64,000 nt of DNA, from positions 124,001 through 188,000 of the forward strand of contig NZ_FOIX01000002.1 of the NCBI RefSeq assembly GCF_900109615.1. The letters are read 5' to 3'. Below are positions 61,330 to 64,000 of this stretch, piece by piece. Positions within the stretch are counted from its first letter, which is position 1. The number at the start of each line of letters is the position of its first letter. Source of the DNA: Kaistella antarctica. GTDB taxonomy: Bacteria > Bacteroidota > Bacteroidia > Flavobacteriales > Weeksellaceae. Position numbers and translations under genes: made by a program. Below the pieces are notes generated by a model. The model saw nothing but the letters and a program-made list of their open reading frames with translations. It was not told the origin of the DNA and did not search any database.

Positions 61330-62043
61330 ATGAAAGATTTAATGGGACAGGCAATCTGGGATTTTTACCACGATGAGAGTCCTGAAAATTTGCTAACAGA
61401 AACTTCTATTTCGGAGATGGATGATTTGCCCATCGATTATCTCTTCAGAGATTTTGAGGAAATGAATTTGGTGGAACAAAAAGCTTTAGAATTATCTAAA
61501 GGAAAAGTTCTAGACATTGGAGCGGGCGCTGGATCCCACAGTTTGTATTTGCAAGATGAAAAAGGTTTGGAGGTTTTAGCTTTAGATTTCTCTCCCAAAT
61601 CGATAGCGGTTTGCAAATTACGCGGCGTGAAAAATACGGTTTGTGCAGATATCTTAGAATTTTCGGAGGAGACTTTCGATACCATTTTACTCTTAATGAA
61701 TGGAACCGGAATTTTTCAATCGCTTGATAAGATTGATTCATATTTAGAAAAATTACATTCTCTATTAAATGAAAACGGACAAATCTTAATTGACAGCACC
61801 GATATTCTTTACATGTACGACAAAGCTGATGATGGTGGCGTTATGGTTCCGGCAGATCATTACTATGGCGAAGTTGATTATTTTGTTCATTACAAACTCG
61901 ATACCGAAAAACCAATAAAATGGCTTTATTTAGATTTTGAAACTTTGACAAGAGCCGTTGAAAATAATGGTTTTATAATTGAGAAAATATTGCAGGAAGA
62001 TGATTCTTTTTTGGCGAGATTAACAAAAAAAGACCTGAAGTAA
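61330..62043 (+). CDS. Class I SAM-dependent methyltransferase
   Basis: A 237-residue methyltransferase. The SAM-binding glycine loop is VLDIGAGAGSHSLYL, followed by VLALDFSPKSIAV and DTILLLMNGTGIFQSL. The stop codon lies in the loop of the terminator that it shares with metG. The substrate is unknown. Confidence 0.87.
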   Translation: MKDLMGQAIWDFYHDESPENLLTETSISEMDDLPIDYLFRDFEEMNLVEQKALELSKGKVLDIGAGAGSHSLYLQDEKGLEVLALDFSPKSIAVCKLRGVKNTVCADILEFSEETFDTILLLMNGTGIFQSLDKIDSYLEKLHSLLNENGQILIDSTDILYMYDKADDGGVMVPADHYYGEVDYFVHYKLDTEKPIKWLYLDFETLTRAVENNGFIIEKILQEDDSFLARLTKKDLK

Positions 62044-62058
62044 AATTCAGGTCTTTTT
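62027..62058. terminator. Bidirectional terminator between methyltransferase and metG
   Basis: A 13-bp stem (62027-62039 with 62046-62058), loop of 6 nt containing the methyltransferase stop codon, with A and T runs on both sides. Confidence 0.9.
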
Positions 62059-62083
62059 ATATATGAAGTGTTTGAATTGAATA

Positions 62084-64000
62084 TTAACCAATTTCCACAC
62101 CGTTCTCAACTTGTACATCTGGAGTGACAAAGACTAATTTGCCGTTTGCGTCATTGGTTAAAAGCAACATTCCCTGAGATTCGATTCCGCGGATTTTACG
62201 TGGCGCAAGATTTAATAAAATCATAACTTGTTTTCCCACACATTCTTCCGGAGTGAAACTTTCAGCAACTCCAGAAACAACCGTTCTTACGTCAACTCCA
62301 GTATCAACAGAAAATTTTAATAATTTATCTGCTTTCTCTACTTTTTCTGCAGTTAGAATTGTAGCAGTTCTTAAATCTATTTTGATAAAATCATCAAATT
62401 GAATTTCTTCTTTCATTGGGCTGGCTTTAGGATTTGTTTTTTTATTGGACTCTTTGGTATTTTCTAATTTCTGAATTTGAAATTCAATGGTTTCATCTTC
62501 AATTTTTGAGAATAATAATTCCGCTGGATTTATTTGATGTCCAGTTTTAATCAATACTTTTTCTTTTTTAATGTCTTTCCAGGTTAGTTGAGAAACATTA
62601 AACATTTTCTGTAATTTTTCTGCACTGAAAGGAAGGAAGGGTTCACAGATTTGAGCCAATCCAACTGCGATTTGTGCCGCAATAAATAAAGAGCTTGCTG
62701 CTTTTTCTGGATTGTCTTTAATCGTTTTCCAAGGTTCTTCAATTTGAAGATATTGATTTCCGAAACGTGCTAAATTCATCATTGCAGTTAACGCATTTCT
62801 GAATTCGTAATGCTCTAAGAAATTTTCAACTTCAGTCGCAGCTTTGGTAATCTCGTTTAATTCTTCTGCATTTTCATTTCCAGCCGGAACAACTCCGTCG
62901 TAATACTTATGAATTAAAACTGCAACCCTGTTAATAAAGTTTCCGAAAATCCCGACCAATTCTGAATTGTTTTTGGTTTGGAAATCTTTCCAGGTAAAGT
63001 TATTGTCTTTGGTTTCTGGCGCTGAAGAAAGTAGGGCATAACGCAAAACATCTTGCTGTCCTGGGAATTCCTCAATATATTCATGTGCCCAAACTGCCCA
63101 ATTACGGGAAGTTGAAATTTTGTCGTTTTCTAAATTCAAAAATTCAAAAGCGGGAACATTGGTTGGCATAATGTAATCGCCATGGGCTTTCATCATCGCT
63201 GGGAAAATAATACAATGGAAAACAATATTGTCTTTTCCGATAAAATGAACCAAGTCAGAGTTTTCATTTTGCCAGTAATCTTTCCAGTCTTTTCCATTTT
63301 TTTCTGCCCATTCCTGGGTGAAAGAAATATAACCAATCGGTGCATCAAACCAAACATAAAGCACTTTTCCGTCAGCGCCAGGAAGAGGAACGGGAACGCC
63401 CCAATTTAAATCTCGGGTCATTGCTCTTGGTTTCAAACCATCAGTTAACCACGATTTAACTTGTCCGTAAACATTCGGTTTCCAGTCGTCTTTATGTCCT
63501 TCGATAATCCATTCGTTTAAGAAATTTTCATATTCATTTAAAGGAAGATACCAGTTTTTGGTTTCCTTTAAAATCGGAACATTTCCACTTAACATTGATT
63601 TTGGATTAATCAACTCTGACGGCGAAAGGGTAGAGCCGCATTTTTCGCACTGATCACCGTAAGCGTTTTCATTGCTACAATTTGGACAAGTTCCTACGAT
63701 ATATCGGTCCGCAAGAAATTCATTGGCTTGCTCATCAAAGTACTGTTCTGAAACTTCTTCAATAAACTTTCCTTTATTATATAGTGTTTTAAAAAAGTCC
63801 TGACTTACATCGTGGTGTCTTTTCGAAGTTGTTCTCGAATATTCATCAAAAGAAATTCCTAAATCTGCGAAAGATTTCTTGATAATTTCATGGTATTTAT
63901 CAACAATATCCTGCGGACTAACGCCTTCTTTCTTTGCGCGAATGGTGATCGGAATACCGTGTTCATCGGAACCGCATATAAAAGCAACGTCGCGTCCCAT
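62084..64000 (-). CDS. metG: Methionyl-tRNA synthetase (N-terminus outside window)
   Basis: Charges tRNA-Met. The visible 638 residues begin inside the catalytic domain, at [14 protein letters not shown]; the HIGH motif lies beyond the window, so the gene is 5'-partial. The zinc knuckle [18 protein letters not shown], the [11 protein letters not shown] motif and the KMSKS loop (here NDKISTSR) are present. A C-terminal tRNA-binding EMAPII/Trbp111-like domain starts near [20 protein letters not shown], as in dimeric MetRS. Confidence 0.95.
   Translation of the reverse strand: MGRDVAFICGSDEHGIPITIRAKKEGVSPQDIVDKYHEIIKKSFADLGISFDEYSRTTSKRHHDVSQDFFKTLYNKGKFIEEVSEQYFDEQANEFLADRYIVGTCPNCSNENAYGDQCEKCGSTLSPSELINPKSMLSGNVPILKETKNWYLPLNEYENFLNEWIIEGHKDDWKPNVYGQVKSWLTDGLKPRAMTRDLNWGVPVPLPGADGKVLYVWFDAPIGYISFTQEWAEKNGKDWKDYWQNENSDLVHFIGKDNIVFHCIIFPAMMKAHGDYIMPTNVPAFEFLNLENDKISTSRNWAVWAHEYIEEFPGQQDVLRYALLSSAPETKDNNFTWKDFQTKNNSELVGIFGNFINRVAVLIHKYYDGVVPAGNENAEELNEITKAATEVENFLEHYEFRNALTAMMNLARFGNQYLQIEEPWKTIKDNPEKAASSLFIAAQIAVGLAQICEPFLPFSAEKLQKMFNVSQLTWKDIKKEKVLIKTGHQINPAELLFSKIEDETIEFQIQKLENTKESNKKTNPKASPMKEEIQFDDFIKIDLRTATILTAEKVEKADKLLKFSVDTGVDVRTVVSGVAESFTPEECVGKQVMILLNLAPRKIRGIESQGMLLLTNDANGKLVFVTPDVQVENGVEIG

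Overview
The window looks like a chromosomal segment of a low-GC flavobacterium, most likely a Chryseobacterium/Kaistella-type member of the Weeksellaceae. Supporting signs are gliding genes gldB and gldC, the type IX secretion gene porZ, a secreted protein with a T9SS C-terminal sorting domain, many lipoproteins, promoters of the Bacteroidota form TTTG-N18-20-TAnnTTTG, and abundant short inverted-repeat terminators. It reads as mostly core genome. The only mobile-type gene is a lone REP-associated Y1 transposase. I see no prophage, CRISPR array or plasmid module. Both ends cut genes: a PAP2 phosphatase on the left lacks its 5' end, and methionyl-tRNA synthetase on the right lacks its N-terminus.

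Layout. 0-4 kb: PAP2 phosphatase, a secreted dipeptidyl peptidase IV, a DUF1801 protein and a Sua5/YrdC protein. 4-4.9 kb: a RAYT transposase between perfect 26-bp inverted copies of a REP-like palindrome. 4.9-9.1 kb: sbcD-sbcC. 9.2-13.2 kb: small housekeeping genes, a cystathionine gamma-synthase family enzyme, gldC and gldB. 13.2-17.3 kb: GNAT and nadE, a barnase-like RNase with an adjacent barstar, and a PhoB/PhoR-type two-component system. 17.4-26.6 kb: an IS1096-passenger-type acidic protein, a GH13 lipoprotein, a GreA-like protein, a frameshifted repeat protein, thyA, an M1 aminopeptidase and cbpA-cbpM. 26.7-31.9 kb: a T9SS-exported GEVED protein, a PadR-PspC cassette and a possible 20-residue amphipathic peptide. 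31.9-41.4 kb: acyltransferase, a menaquinone-type thioesterase and isochorismate synthase, purK, dapA, a two-gene 5'-nucleotidase, porZ and recO. 41.4-48.2 kb: an S4 protein overlapping aroK, a tRNA-Lys/Leu/Lys cluster, a BON-LysM protein, gcvT, a structured flavobacterial intergenic element and idi. 48.4-64 kb: a HAD protein, a hydroxyacid dehydrogenase, mscL, nnr, lgt, yidD, rarA, pheA, pepE, dnaA, an LMW phosphatase, two methyltransferases and metG.

Functional links. SbcCD, RecO and RarA act on DNA ends, gaps and stalled forks. GldB/GldC, PorZ, the T9SS cargo protein and Lgt belong to the envelope, gliding and secretion machinery. The hotdog thioesterase and isochorismate synthase point to menaquinone synthesis. 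CbpA and its modulator CbpM overlap by 4 bp.

The most unusual signals are non-coding or very small. (1) Four intergenic arrays of degenerate 7-bp units occur, one filling the barstar leader. (2) A 20-codon ORF with strict helical periodicity precedes a terminator. (3) A tandem-repeat gene is interrupted by a frameshift. (4) The RAYT/REP unit. (5) Two structured intergenic elements flank idi. (6) Identical tRNA-Lys genes flank tRNA-Leu, with a terminator whose T-run touches the tRNA-Leu 5' end. All identifications come from reading motifs; no database search was run.
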